This document shows, in pieces, positions 17,740 to 25,573 of a stretch of DNA of 64,000 nucleotides. How positions within the stretch are numbered: the first letter of the stretch is position 1; each line of letters begins with the position of its first letter. A model generated the notes under the pieces. It searched no databases and was not told the DNA's origin. It saw nothing but the letters and a program-made list of their open reading frames with translations. Position numbers and translations under genes: made by a program. The stretch spans positions 2,489,930 to 2,553,929 of the forward strand of contig NZ_LN831279.1 of the NCBI RefSeq assembly GCF_900069005.2. Reading direction: 5' to 3'. Origin of the DNA: Paenibacillus sp. GM2. GTDB lineage: Bacteria > Bacillota > Bacilli > Paenibacillales > Paenibacillaceae.

Positions 17740-17795
17740 GGTAATTCAAAAGGTCCCGCTTTTGATTACCGTGCTGGAAATCGACCTTTTTGAAC
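17740..17795. repeat. Short MITE-like element with TTCAAAAGGTC ends
   Basis: This 56-base element begins GGTAATTCAAAAGGTC and ends CGACCTTTTTGAAC, so its ends are inverted copies of the same end sequence as in the element at 7781-7940. It occupies the divergent region between yqhR and yqhQ. No other clear promoter motif was identified with confidence in 17715-17965. Confidence 0.55.
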
Positions 17796-17965
17796 ACTTA
17801 TTCCTAGTTTATGGATTAGTATGCGCAATTTAAAAGGCACTAATCTAAACAAACTAGAATTTGACCGCGAATTTCGATACAATGGAATCATTCCAGTTAG
17901 ACCTATACTTTTTCGTCCGCCGGAATCGAGAGAATCACTAAATATCAATTAATACTTTAGGGAAG

Positions 17966-18976
17966 GTGAAATATTTGCCTGAGGAATCAAAACCCGCGAT
18001 TTACGGCGGTCAAGCCGTCATTGAAGGAGTTATGTTCGGCGGTAAACACGTTAACGTCACGGCAGTACGCCGTAAGGATGGAGAAATCACATTTCTCGAA
18101 GTCCCCAAACAAGATAAGAACTGGGTGAAGCGGCTGCGTAGAATCCCGCTCATTCGCGGACTGGTCAGTATTATCGATTCCAGTGCCAAAGGCTCTAAAC
18201 ACCTGAATTATTCGGCAGAGGCAATGGCTGACGACGAGCTGGAACCAGAAGAACGCGCCAAGCAGAAGGAGAAAGAGGAGTCCGGATGGTCAATGGGAAT
18301 GATTTTTGGCGTTGCTGTCGCCGGAGTACTTTCCTTTATCGTCGGGAAGATAATCTTTACGCTTGTCCCTGCGATTGTCGAGCAATTTCTGTTCCAGCAC
18401 GCATTTGATAATCAGGCCCTGCATACGCTGGTTGAAGGAGCTATCAAGATCGTCCTTCTGCTCGCCTATTTATGGGTCATGTCCCAGACCCCTGTGATCA
18501 AGAGGTTATTTCAATATCACGGGGCTGAACATAAAGTCATTAGCGCCTATGAGGCGGGTGAAGAGCTGATCCCAGAAAAAGTACAGAAATACAGCCGCCT
18601 GCATTATCGCTGTGGCAGCAGCTTCATTATTTTGACGGTTATTATTGGAGTGGTTATTTACTCCTTGCCTATCTTTAGTTGGGATACACTATGGGAGCGG
18701 GTTTATATCCGTCTTCTCCTGTTGCCTGTAGTTATCGGCGTATCCTTTGAAATGCTGCGGATTACGAACGCGATGAGAGATATCCCCATCCTTCGTTATC
18801 TCGGTTATCCCGGATTATGGCTGCAGCTGTTAACGACCAAGGAACCGAATCTGGAGCAGCTTGAAGTATCGATCGCTTCCTTTAACCGGATGCGCGAACT
18901 GGATGCGCAGGTTGAACAAGAGGGAGCCCTTCAGCCAGCACCGAATCACCCGGCTCTGGATCCCGTGAAAGGATGA
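17966..18976 (+). CDS. yqhQ: YqhQ family protein, DUF1385
   Basis: This 336-residue protein carries the DUF1385 signature: PAIYGGQAVIEGVMFGGKHV at the start, RLRRIPLIRGLVSIIDSSAKG, FQYHGAEHKVISAYEAGEEL with conserved His residues, SRLHYRCGSSFIIL with the conserved Cys, and YPGLWLQLLTTKEPN near the C terminus. It has about four membrane helices. The biochemical role is not established; it lies in the yqhPQRS block of Bacillales. The start is GTG 17966 or, more likely, TTG 17975 (AAGGTG six bases before it), giving MPEESKPAIYGG. Confidence 0.9.
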   Translation: MKYLPEESKPAIYGGQAVIEGVMFGGKHVNVTAVRRKDGEITFLEVPKQDKNWVKRLRRIPLIRGLVSIIDSSAKGSKHLNYSAEAMADDELEPEERAKQKEKEESGWSMGMIFGVAVAGVLSFIVGKIIFTLVPAIVEQFLFQHAFDNQALHTLVEGAIKIVLLLAYLWVMSQTPVIKRLFQYHGAEHKVISAYEAGEELIPEKVQKYSRLHYRCGSSFIILTVIIGVVIYSLPIFSWDTLWERVYIRLLLLPVVIGVSFEMLRITNAMRDIPILRYLGYPGLWLQLLTTKEPNLEQLEVSIASFNRMRELDAQVEQEGALQPAPNHPALDPVKG

Positions 18977-18983
18977 TGTAGAT

Positions 18984-19310
18984 ATGAAGAAACAGGCCAT
19001 CATATTTTGGGCACTGATCGCACTCGCAGCTTTTGGTATTGTAGATGGACTGTTTGGCAGAGGATCAACAAATTGGACCGGAATTTTAATCCCGGCCCTG
19101 GTCGTAGGAATCGTATTCCTGCTCTATAAGTATCCTCCGCGTAAGTATAGAAAACAGAATCCCAAAGTAAAGCCTTCCGCCCGGACGATGTCCAAATTAG
19201 CGGCAGAACGCCGCTCGACCTCAACCGGACAGAAGCGCAAAGCTTATCCTTTTCAAGTGATCGATGGTCAAAAGGGCAAAAACGATGACGACTTGCCGAG
19301 GTACCATTAA
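18984..19310 (+). CDS. yqhP: YqhP-like (SA1362 family) membrane protein
   Basis: The 108-residue product has two N-terminal hydrophobic segments (about residues 6-22 and 31-48) and a long basic tail (KYPPRKYRKQNPKVKPSARTM). Size, topology and position eight bases after yqhQ suggest the YqhP/SA1362 family; function is unknown. GATGTAG precedes the start at short distance and translation is probably coupled to yqhQ. Confidence 0.7.
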   Translation: MKKQAIIFWALIALAAFGIVDGLFGRGSTNWTGILIPALVVGIVFLLYKYPPRKYRKQNPKVKPSARTMSKLAAERRSTSTGQKRKAYPFQVIDGQKGKNDDDLPRYH

Positions 19311-19329
19311 GGATGTATTAACTTTAATA

Positions 19330-19545
19330 TAATTTTAGCAAGTTCGATTTTCAGCACCGTGAAGGTTGGATGGAACTAGGGACTGAGGAGCGGAGCGTAC
19401 GTAGTTGGTACGTGAGCAACTGAGATGTTGCCGTAAGGGAACATGACTTCGTAAGCATCTGCTTCGGACCGGTTGAATTCAAGATTCGATGTCGAGACTG
19501 CTTCTTCATTTATTTCGTGATCAAAATCAATCTTTATAAATTTCA
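19330..19545. repeat. Long intergenic repeat related to 7697-7940
   Basis: The stretch contains ATTTTCAGCACCGTGAAGGTT, ACTGAGGAGCGGAGCGTACG, a local inverted pair (ACGTAGTTGGTACGT), and the right-end sequence TTCAAGATTCGATGTCGAG...TGATCAAAATC. These parts occur in the same order at 7697-7940, although there they belong to two adjacent partial copies. The right edge reaches into the stop codon of the patatin-like gene at 19527. No protein was recognised in it. Confidence 0.6.
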
Positions 19546-20504
19546 TTAGCCTGCTGATACTTTTTGAATTGCGCCTCATAATATTGGTCATTCCAATCTT
19601 TGAAGAAGCGCTCTCCGGATCTGAGTCCGGATTCATAAAGCAGCAGGCTTTCTTCTTGAGTAATATCGAATTGGGTAGTGCCAATGCCGAGGGTAGGGAT
19701 TTTGATGGTCCGGTAACGATTGGTCTGCTCGATATACCGCTCATCATGAGCAGACAGCATCGTAGCTACCATAGCCTCCAGCATGGAGAACGGGCCGCGG
19801 ATGAGATGGGGCTGATTGCTGTTCTTGCCAACCATCTGAAAGCCAACCGTCGGAATCCGCTTCTCCCCCCTCCTGAGAGTCTCGCGGTCGAACAGCCATA
19901 GTGGGAAATTGCTCAGCAGACCGCCATCAACGATATGCAGGAATTGCTCCGCAAACTTCTTGCCCTTCGCTGCCTTGGGAGGCAGCCTTAGCAGGACCGG
20001 GTCGAAGAAATAGGGAATACTGCAGCTCATCCTCACGGCGCGCGCTACTTCAAACCCTTCCGCCTTAATGCCGAGCTTCTCCAGATCATCCGGCAGAACC
20101 AGAATCCTACCGCTGGTAATATCCGAAGCGATAATTCTCAGCCGTCCCTTCTCCAGATCACCAAAGGTTCGCACTCCCTTTTTAAGCAATATTTGTCTGA
20201 TCCATTGCTCCAGGGCTTCACCTGAGTATAGGCCCTTTTTCAAAAGCACTCTCATTGCTGGTCCGATCAGCGCAATATTAAAAATGGGCGCCCGTTTCAA
20301 AAATTTGCTGAACGACGTCGTCATAATAATATCCTTTATCTCTTCGGCATCATAACCTGCCGCAATCAAGGAAGCTACAATAGAGCCCGCCGAAGTTCCT
20401 GCAACTTTATGGAATTTCCCGCCATGGAGCTCTGCTGCCCGGACCGCCCCTGCAAGCGAGATGCCCCTGACGCCTCCTCCTTCAAATACACCGTTTATCA
20501 GCAT
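19527..20504 (-). CDS. Patatin-like phospholipase
   Basis: This about 325-residue cytoplasmic esterase has the patatin catalytic parts: the oxyanion loop VFEGGGVRGISLAG at the N terminus, the nucleophile elbow GTSAGSIVASLIAAG, and the catalytic DGG in HIVDGGLLSNFPLWLFD. Patatin-like enzymes hydrolyse acyl esters of lipids with a Ser-Asp dyad; the substrate here is unknown. The ATG at 20504 places GGGATGGGGG upstream as ribosome-binding site, which also forms one arm of the terminator of the preceding gene. The stop codon lies at the edge of a repeat, so the last residues may be repeat-derived. Confidence 0.9.
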   Translation of the reverse strand: MLINGVFEGGGVRGISLAGAVRAAELHGGKFHKVAGTSAGSIVASLIAAGYDAEEIKDIIMTTSFSKFLKRAPIFNIALIGPAMRVLLKKGLYSGEALEQWIRQILLKKGVRTFGDLEKGRLRIIASDITSGRILVLPDDLEKLGIKAEGFEVARAVRMSCSIPYFFDPVLLRLPPKAAKGKKFAEQFLHIVDGGLLSNFPLWLFDRETLRRGEKRIPTVGFQMVGKNSNQPHLIRGPFSMLEAMVATMLSAHDERYIEQTNRYRTIKIPTLGIGTTQFDITQEESLLLYESGLRSGERFFKDWNDQYYEAQFKKYQQANEIYKD

Positions 20505-20505
20505 A

Positions 20506-20561
20506 TAAAAAAGCCCCCATCCCATACACAAGTCTAATGCTTATGTATGATGATAGGGGCT
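20506..20561 (-). terminator. Terminator hairpin between the GH-like gene and the patatin gene
   Basis: The arms AGCCCCTATCATCATACATAAG and CTTGTGTATGGGATGGGGGCT pair across 20512-20561 on the minus strand with a 6-base loop and some bulges, followed by TTTTTT. It lies about 40 bases after the stop of the upstream gene. The start codon of the next gene immediately follows the T run. Confidence 0.75.
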
Positions 20562-20600
20562 GTTTCTATGACTACTGCTTTTAATCGGGAAATTAAAAAC

Positions 20601-22226
20601 TTATAAATTATAATAATATGATTGCAAAAGAGGTATAAGTCCTAATGGATTCTTTCTCAGCTCCTTGGCGCTGAAGAAGATGCTGCCGCTAACTTCAGGT
20701 ACGCTGCGGTTATAGGTCAGCTGATTGATAATTTCCTGGGCGCTGTTCCAGCCTGCTTCAGAGGTTCCCAGCTTGTAAGGCGCGTGGCCGATATACAGCT
20801 TGACGCGGCTGCCTGCGACCTCCTTCGCCCACCAATCCACCAGCGTGTCATACTTGGCGACACTGAAGCTCATACTCCAATAGATTTGCGGGGCTACATA
20901 ATCAACCCAGCCATTCTGGATCCAGGCTCTTACATCCGCATACGTACTATCATAAGCGGTGATGCCGGCCTTCGTATCTGAACCTGTCGGGTCTGTACTC
21001 TTGTTGCGCCAGACTCCAAAAGGACTGATGCCAAAGGATACACCGGGCTTCACCTGATGAATACTTCTGCCCAAATCGTTCACGAAATCGTTGATATTGT
21101 CGCGCCGCCAGTCTCCCTTGTTGTTCAACTGCTTGGAATTGTACTGTTTATAAGTGCTGTCATCCTCAAAATAGCTCGTCTTTGTCTCCCCTGTCGGGTA
21201 GAAGTAATCATCCAGATGGACACCGTCAATATCGTAACGGTTCACGACTTCCATGATCGTATCAATTACATGTTGGCGAGCATCCGGTATCCCTGGATTG
21301 ATATACAACTTATTAGCAAACTTGACGATCCATTCCGGGTGAGCGTTAGCCACATGGTTGTCTGCCAGCTTGGCCGTATTGGTATCCACACTAGCCCGGA
21401 ACGGGTTGAACCAGGCGTGGAATTCCATCCCGCGGCGATGAGTCTCCTCAATCATGAACTGTAGCGGATCATAACCAGGATCTTGGCCTGAGACGCCTGT
21501 CAGATAAGTGCTCCACGGCACAAGATCCGATGGGTAGAAGGCATCTCCGGATGGCCGCACCTGAACGAATACGGCATTGATCCCCATTCCTTGCAGATCA
21601 TCAAGCAGCTTCACATAATCCTGCTTCTGCGATTCTGCCTTCCCGTTAGAAGTACTGCTTGGCCAATCCAGATTATACACCGTGGAGACCCATGCGCCGC
21701 GAAGCTCATTACTGACCTGAGGCGGATTCACAGGCGGCTGCGGGTTCTGTCCTTCCTCTCCGGGCAGCTGAGGATCTCCATCCCGGGAAGTTAGCGATAC
21801 CGTCTTGAGGGACTGACTCCAGACTACATCGAGTCCAAGCTGCTCACTGACGAAGCGAATCGGTACCATGGTGCGGCCCTGGATGTTCTCAACCGATACG
21901 TCGAGCGTAACCAAGCGTCCGTTCACCTCGGCAACACGCTGACCAGTGATTAGCACCAGCTTGTTGCCATTCTTCTGAATGGTCGCCGTCTTTGTTGCCT
22001 GTGACCAAAGCACGCTAGCTCCCAGGCCTTCGCTAATGATGCGAAGCGGAACCATAGTGACATTCTCTTTAGGCTTTAAATAAGGCGCAGTATCGCTTGG
22101 GAGCAGCTCCCCATTTAGATAGATTTGGATCGGGCTGGCGGATGCTGCTTCCGTCCGTACCGGCCCGGCAAAAGGCCAGGCGATCAATAGAATAAGCAGC
22201 GGAATAAACCATGTTCGAAATTTCAT
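20601..22226 (-). CDS. Secreted glycosyl-hydrolase-like 10 protein with copper amine oxidase N-domain
   Basis: The 541-residue protein begins with a signal peptide (WFIPLLILLIAWPFAGPVRTEA). Residues about 33-150 are a copper amine oxidase-like N-terminal domain (IQIYLNGELL; VTMVPLRIISEGLGASVLWSQATKTATI; RTMVPIRFVSEQLGLDVVW). After a proline-rich linker comes a glycoside-hydrolase-like domain (LRGAWVSTVYNLDWPS; MGINAVFVQVRPSGDAFYPSDLVPWS; GMEFHAWFNPFRAS; YDIDGVHLDDYFYP; GVSFGISPFGVW; VDYVAPQIYWS), matching COG1649/GHL10. Such proteins are thought to act on extracellular polysaccharide or peptidoglycan; the substrate is unknown. ATG 22226 has AGGTATC upstream. Confidence 0.9.
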   Translation of the reverse strand: MKFRTWFIPLLILLIAWPFAGPVRTEAASASPIQIYLNGELLPSDTAPYLKPKENVTMVPLRIISEGLGASVLWSQATKTATIQKNGNKLVLITGQRVAEVNGRLVTLDVSVENIQGRTMVPIRFVSEQLGLDVVWSQSLKTVSLTSRDGDPQLPGEEGQNPQPPVNPPQVSNELRGAWVSTVYNLDWPSSTSNGKAESQKQDYVKLLDDLQGMGINAVFVQVRPSGDAFYPSDLVPWSTYLTGVSGQDPGYDPLQFMIEETHRRGMEFHAWFNPFRASVDTNTAKLADNHVANAHPEWIVKFANKLYINPGIPDARQHVIDTIMEVVNRYDIDGVHLDDYFYPTGETKTSYFEDDSTYKQYNSKQLNNKGDWRRDNINDFVNDLGRSIHQVKPGVSFGISPFGVWRNKSTDPTGSDTKAGITAYDSTYADVRAWIQNGWVDYVAPQIYWSMSFSVAKYDTLVDWWAKEVAGSRVKLYIGHAPYKLGTSEAGWNSAQEIINQLTYNRSVPEVSGSIFFSAKELRKNPLGLIPLLQSYYYNL

Positions 22227-22340
22227 CTGATACCTCCGATTGATATGATAGTCGTTTGCGAATAACCGCTCTTAATTCTAACGCTTATCATATGATCGGA
22301 GTTGCGGTCAGACGAAAAAATGGTACTAAAGAAACAAAAG

Positions 22341-22365
22341 ACATCTGCCTAAATGAGACAGATGC
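22341..22365 (-). terminator. Intrinsic terminator of mntR
   Basis: CATCTGCCT and AGACAGATG pair around AAATG; on the minus strand TCTTTTGTTTC follows. It lies directly downstream of the mntR stop codon (22371). Confidence 0.75.
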
Positions 22366-22370
22366 TAAAG

Positions 22371-22796
22371 TTATGATTCGCCCAGAAGCTCCTGATGAAC
22401 TTCACGCAATTCTCGGATATTGGACTCATCCCGTTTGAAATATTCTACGAGTGAAGCGATGCAGGTGATCGAGTCCCAGCTTAAATGATGCTCGATTCCT
22501 TCAACATCCTTATAGATGTTGCTATCATCAACGCCAATCAATTCGAGGAATTCTTCAAGCAGTTGGTGACGATCAACAAGACGCTTTCCTACCTTTTTGC
22601 CCTTATTCGTCAAGACCAGACCACGGTATTTCTCATAAATTAAATATTCGTCTTTATCCAGTTTCTGTATCATCTTCGTTACGGATGAAGGATGTACCTC
22701 CAAACCTTCCGCGATATCGGAAACCCGTGCATATCCTTTCTCATCAATGAGCTTATAGATACGCTCCAAATAATCCTCCATGCTCGGCGTTGGCAT
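22371..22796 (-). CDS. mntR: Manganese-dependent transcriptional regulator MntR
   Basis: MntR is a DtxR-family repressor of manganese uptake and activator of manganese efflux genes. The 141-residue form from ATG 22796 ([17 protein letters not shown]) matches the B. subtilis N terminus and has AGAGGT upstream; the frame opening at 22823 is less likely. The winged helix is clear ([42 protein letters not shown]). Metal ligands expected from B. subtilis are present in the [11 protein letters not shown] region and in the N-terminal PSMEDYLE. It carries no C-terminal SH3-like domain, as usual for MntR. The manganese-riboswitch-controlled TerC gene at 55711 fits the same homeostasis. Confidence 0.96.
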   Translation of the reverse strand: MPTPSMEDYLERIYKLIDEKGYARVSDIAEGLEVHPSSVTKMIQKLDKDEYLIYEKYRGLVLTNKGKKVGKRLVDRHQLLEEFLELIGVDDSNIYKDVEGIEHHLSWDSITCIASLVEYFKRDESNIRELREVHQELLGES

Positions 22797-22899
22797 CTGA
22801 CTACCTCTTTTCCATGAGTTCACACAAGCAGAATATATCTGCCCGTTACTCTGTTAATGATACATGTTATGCTTGTCTATTGGCAAGTCCGGACCTCTT

Positions 22900-23055
22900 A
22901 AGAGGCAGTTCATAAACGCTTTCACAGCCGCGTTTCTCGAAAACATACGCTTCATCCGTAGGCCCTGGCTCTGTCCAACTGCAGCGGTTTGCAGAAACAC
23001 ACATTGGAAGTATCCGCCTCGCTGCTGAAAACCGTGCTTTTTAAACTCGCATTTA
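22900..23055. repeat. Intergenic repeat copy (ACATTGGAAG...)
   Basis: Between mntR and ccdA, ACACATTGGAAGTATCCGCC and CTGCTGAAAACCGTGCTTTT (22997-23042) resemble ACATCGGAAGCCTCAGCTTC and CGGTGCCAAACCGACCTTTC at 50873-50913 and the shorter copy near 2504. No gene was recognised; the region may also hold the mntR promoter. Confidence 0.4.
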
Positions 23056-23081
23056 TTCGTTTGTTTCATAGCTTTGGATAA

Positions 23082-23795
23082 CTAGAATTTGAGCCATTCC
23101 GGTGTAATAGACTGCAGCCAGATGGTAATTTGCGTCATTTTATTCGTAAACAGAAGCACGCCCATCAATAGCATGAGAGCGCCGCCAACCTTCATTACGA
23201 CCGCAGAATAACGTACTATCCAACGCGTCTGTCCAATGAAGAAGGCTAATATAAAGAACGGGAGAGCAAACCCCAATGTATAAGCCGTGATCATACCTAA
23301 CCAGGCACCCGGTTCACTAACAGCCATCGCGATGATCGCTGCTAGAATAGGGCCAACGCAAGGGGACCAGCCCGCTGAGAAACCGATACCAAATATGAAA
23401 GAACCTATGTATCCCGCCTTGTTTAGCTTCAAATTCATTTTGCGCTCTTTTAATAGAAATTGCGGTTGAAAGATCCCTAACAAGAACAAGCCCATTGCCA
23501 TAATTAGCACGGCGGAGAGCTGGCGAATCAGATCGCGATATTGATTAAAGAACTCGCCGAACAACCCAGCCCCAAAGCCAAGGGTATAAAACACAACTGA
23601 AAAACCGAGGATGAAGGCCAGTGTATGCGTTAATGTCCGGAAGCGGACCTCTCTGCGATTCTGTTCCGTCTTCAAGGTCTGTACCGACATGCCTGTAATA
23701 TAGGACAAGTAAGACGGGTACAGCGGCAAGCAGCAAGGAGATATGAAAGAGGCTACTCCTGCCGCAAAGGCGACTCCTAAATGAATATCGGTCAT
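23082..23795 (-). CDS. ccdA: Cytochrome c biogenesis protein CcdA (DsbD family thiol transporter)
   Basis: The 237-residue polytopic protein has six predicted membrane helices. Two conserved half-repeats carry the redox cysteines: FISPCCLPLYPSYLSYITG and FSAGWSPCVGPILAAII. CcdA passes electrons from cytoplasmic thioredoxin across the membrane to extracytoplasmic thiol proteins involved in cytochrome c maturation and, in spore formers, spore cortex formation. The N terminus MTDIHLGVAFAAGV and length agree with Bacillus CcdA. It stands alone here, without a ResA- or CcsB-like partner. Confidence 0.93.
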   Translation of the reverse strand: MTDIHLGVAFAAGVASFISPCCLPLYPSYLSYITGMSVQTLKTEQNRREVRFRTLTHTLAFILGFSVVFYTLGFGAGLFGEFFNQYRDLIRQLSAVLIMAMGLFLLGIFQPQFLLKERKMNLKLNKAGYIGSFIFGIGFSAGWSPCVGPILAAIIAMAVSEPGAWLGMITAYTLGFALPFFILAFFIGQTRWIVRYSAVVMKVGGALMLLMGVLLFTNKMTQITIWLQSITPEWLKF

Positions 23796-23889
23796 AACAG
23801 CCTCCCTGTTCCATTTTCTTGATTCCCGGTGTCTTACCGTATTTCTCTATCATGATCTCTCAACTTGCTATACCCCGAACACCCCTAAC

Positions 23890-24693
23890 TTAGGCGGATA
23901 AGCCGCGCTTACCCATAATCGTCAGGATGAGCATAGCAATCAGGAACAATACTATCGTTGCACCCGGGGCCAGATTCCAGACTCCCGCGATGACAAGGCC
24001 AACGACGACGGCAATCTCGGAGATAACCACTGAGAACACAACCGATTGTTTGAAGCTCCTGGCAATCAGCAGGCTCGTCGCAGCCGGAATCGTAAGCAAA
24101 GCGGAGACAAGCAATGCTCCAACAATCTTAATCGCAGTACTAATTACAAGGGCAGTAAGCACAGTCAGCAGCATATTCAAGACCTTGACAGGCAATCCGC
24201 TGACAGATGCTGCATCCTCTTCAAATGTTAACAGGAAGTATTCTTTAAATAGAAGGAATATAGTGATAATGACGATCAGCGTAACCGCACCAACAACATA
24301 TAGATCAACTTGATCAAGCGTATAGATACTGCCGAATAAATAACTGTTAACATCTGTATTGTAACCCATTCCAAGGGTAAAGAACAATGAGGCTAGCGCT
24401 ACCCCCCCGGACATGATAATGGCAATGGACAGTTCCGCATACCCCTTATAGGCTTTACGCAGCTTTTCAATTGCAAATGATGCTACAACGGCGAAGAGAA
24501 GACCAACTCCGATCGGATACACCTCAATCAGGAATCCAAGCGCAACGCCCGCTATCGTCACATGGGCAAGGGTATCACCGATCATGGACAATCTTCGCAA
24601 GACAAGAAAAATGCCGATCAGGGGGGCGGTAAGACCGATCAGCAGCCCGCCTGTCAGCGCTCTTAGAAAGAAATCCGCAGTTAATATTTCCAA
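23890..24693 (-). CDS. znuB: Zinc ABC transporter permease ZnuB
   Basis: This ABC-3 family permease of about 267 residues has around eight membrane helices and the family motifs LTAPLIGIFLVLRRLSMIGDTLAHVTIAGV and GALLVSALLTIPAATSLLIA (landmarks). It forms the membrane channel of a zinc importer with ZnuC and ZnuA. A TTG at 24693 is preferred, with GAGGAGATG upstream; the ATG at 24711 overlaps that site. It is the last gene of znuACB and is separated from znuC by about 70 bases. Confidence 0.93.
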   Translation of the reverse strand: MEILTADFFLRALTGGLLIGLTAPLIGIFLVLRRLSMIGDTLAHVTIAGVALGFLIEVYPIGVGLLFAVVASFAIEKLRKAYKGYAELSIAIIMSGGVALASLFFTLGMGYNTDVNSYLFGSIYTLDQVDLYVVGAVTLIVIITIFLLFKEYFLLTFEEDAASVSGLPVKVLNMLLTVLTALVISTAIKIVGALLVSALLTIPAATSLLIARSFKQSVVFSVVISEIAVVVGLVIAGVWNLAPGATIVLFLIAMLILTIMGKRGLSA

Positions 24694-24764
24694 GTAAATC
24701 CATCTCCTCATTTACGTATCATACAACAGCAGCCTCAAATGATTAGGATTATTCGTTAAATCAC

Positions 24765-25523
24765 TTATAATAAGGAATGCTGCAAATCAGGTATCGCACA
24801 TTCAGGATCATGGGAATGACGGACGTAAAGTCCGATAGCTCCGCAGTGAGCCCGCGGTTCAACGCCCATGTACCCATGAATAAAATCAAGATCATGAGAT
24901 ACCATGAGAAAAGTCATTTGGTGATGCGCATGCAAATGGCAAATCAATTCAAAGAAATCAGCTTGCGTCTGGGCATCGATGCCGACCGTCGGCTCATCCA
25001 GGACGAGCAGATCGGGATGATTAATCATCGCTCTGGCCAAAAAGACGCGCTGCTGCTGCCCGCCGGACAGTTGTCCAATCCGTTTATTTGCAAGATCGCT
25101 AATCTTCATGACTTCCAGCGCATCATCACATTTCTTCTGCTCCGCCGCCCCGATGCGACGGAACAATTTCTTGTTGCTATATAGACCCGATAACACCACC
25201 TCGCGCACCGTTGCCGGGAACAATGGGTTAAAAGAGTTCTTCTGCGGCACGTAACCGACCCGCTCCCAATCCCGGAATTGGCGAATCGGCTGACCGAACA
25301 GCTTGATCTCGCCCGAATTGGGCTGGAGAAGCCCCACCATCATGCGCATCAAGGTTGTCTTGCCCGCGCCATTCGCGCCGATTAGGCCCACGAAATCCCG
25401 TTCTTTGACAACAAAGCTGAAATCGGAAATGACCTTCTGATTTTGATAAGCAAATGAGATATGATCGAGTTCAATGACATTATCATGACAATATTCTTGT
25501 GGCATTGATATTTCTGGTTTCAT
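24765..25523 (-). CDS. znuC: Zinc ABC transporter ATP-binding protein ZnuC
   Basis: The approximately 252-residue ATPase has Walker A GANGAGKTTLMRMM, Q-loop YVPQKN, signature LSGGQQQRVFLARAM, Walker B LLVLDEPTVGID and the switch histidine VSHDL. The C-terminal tail, about 35 residues after SHDLDFIHGYMGV, contains HC, RHSHDPEC and LQHSLL, which is His/Cys-rich and could bind metal. ATG 25523 follows AAAGGAAATTGTCT. Placement between znuA and znuB and the upstream Zur-type operator define it as the zinc importer. Confidence 0.95.
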   Translation of the reverse strand: MKPEISMPQEYCHDNVIELDHISFAYQNQKVISDFSFVVKERDFVGLIGANGAGKTTLMRMMVGLLQPNSGEIKLFGQPIRQFRDWERVGYVPQKNSFNPLFPATVREVVLSGLYSNKKLFRRIGAAEQKKCDDALEVMKISDLANKRIGQLSGGQQQRVFLARAMINHPDLLVLDEPTVGIDAQTQADFFELICHLHAHHQMTFLMVSHDLDFIHGYMGVEPRAHCGAIGLYVRHSHDPECAIPDLQHSLL

Positions 25524-25573
25524 AGACAATTTCCTTTCTGCCTTCCTGCTCTGTACGAACCATCTGACTCTCC

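Noticed and set aside
24765..24900. Possible frameshift at the end of znuC
   Set aside because: The tail differs from B. subtilis ZnuC but is His/Cys-rich and reads as plausible protein with no sign of a second frame continuing the family sequence.
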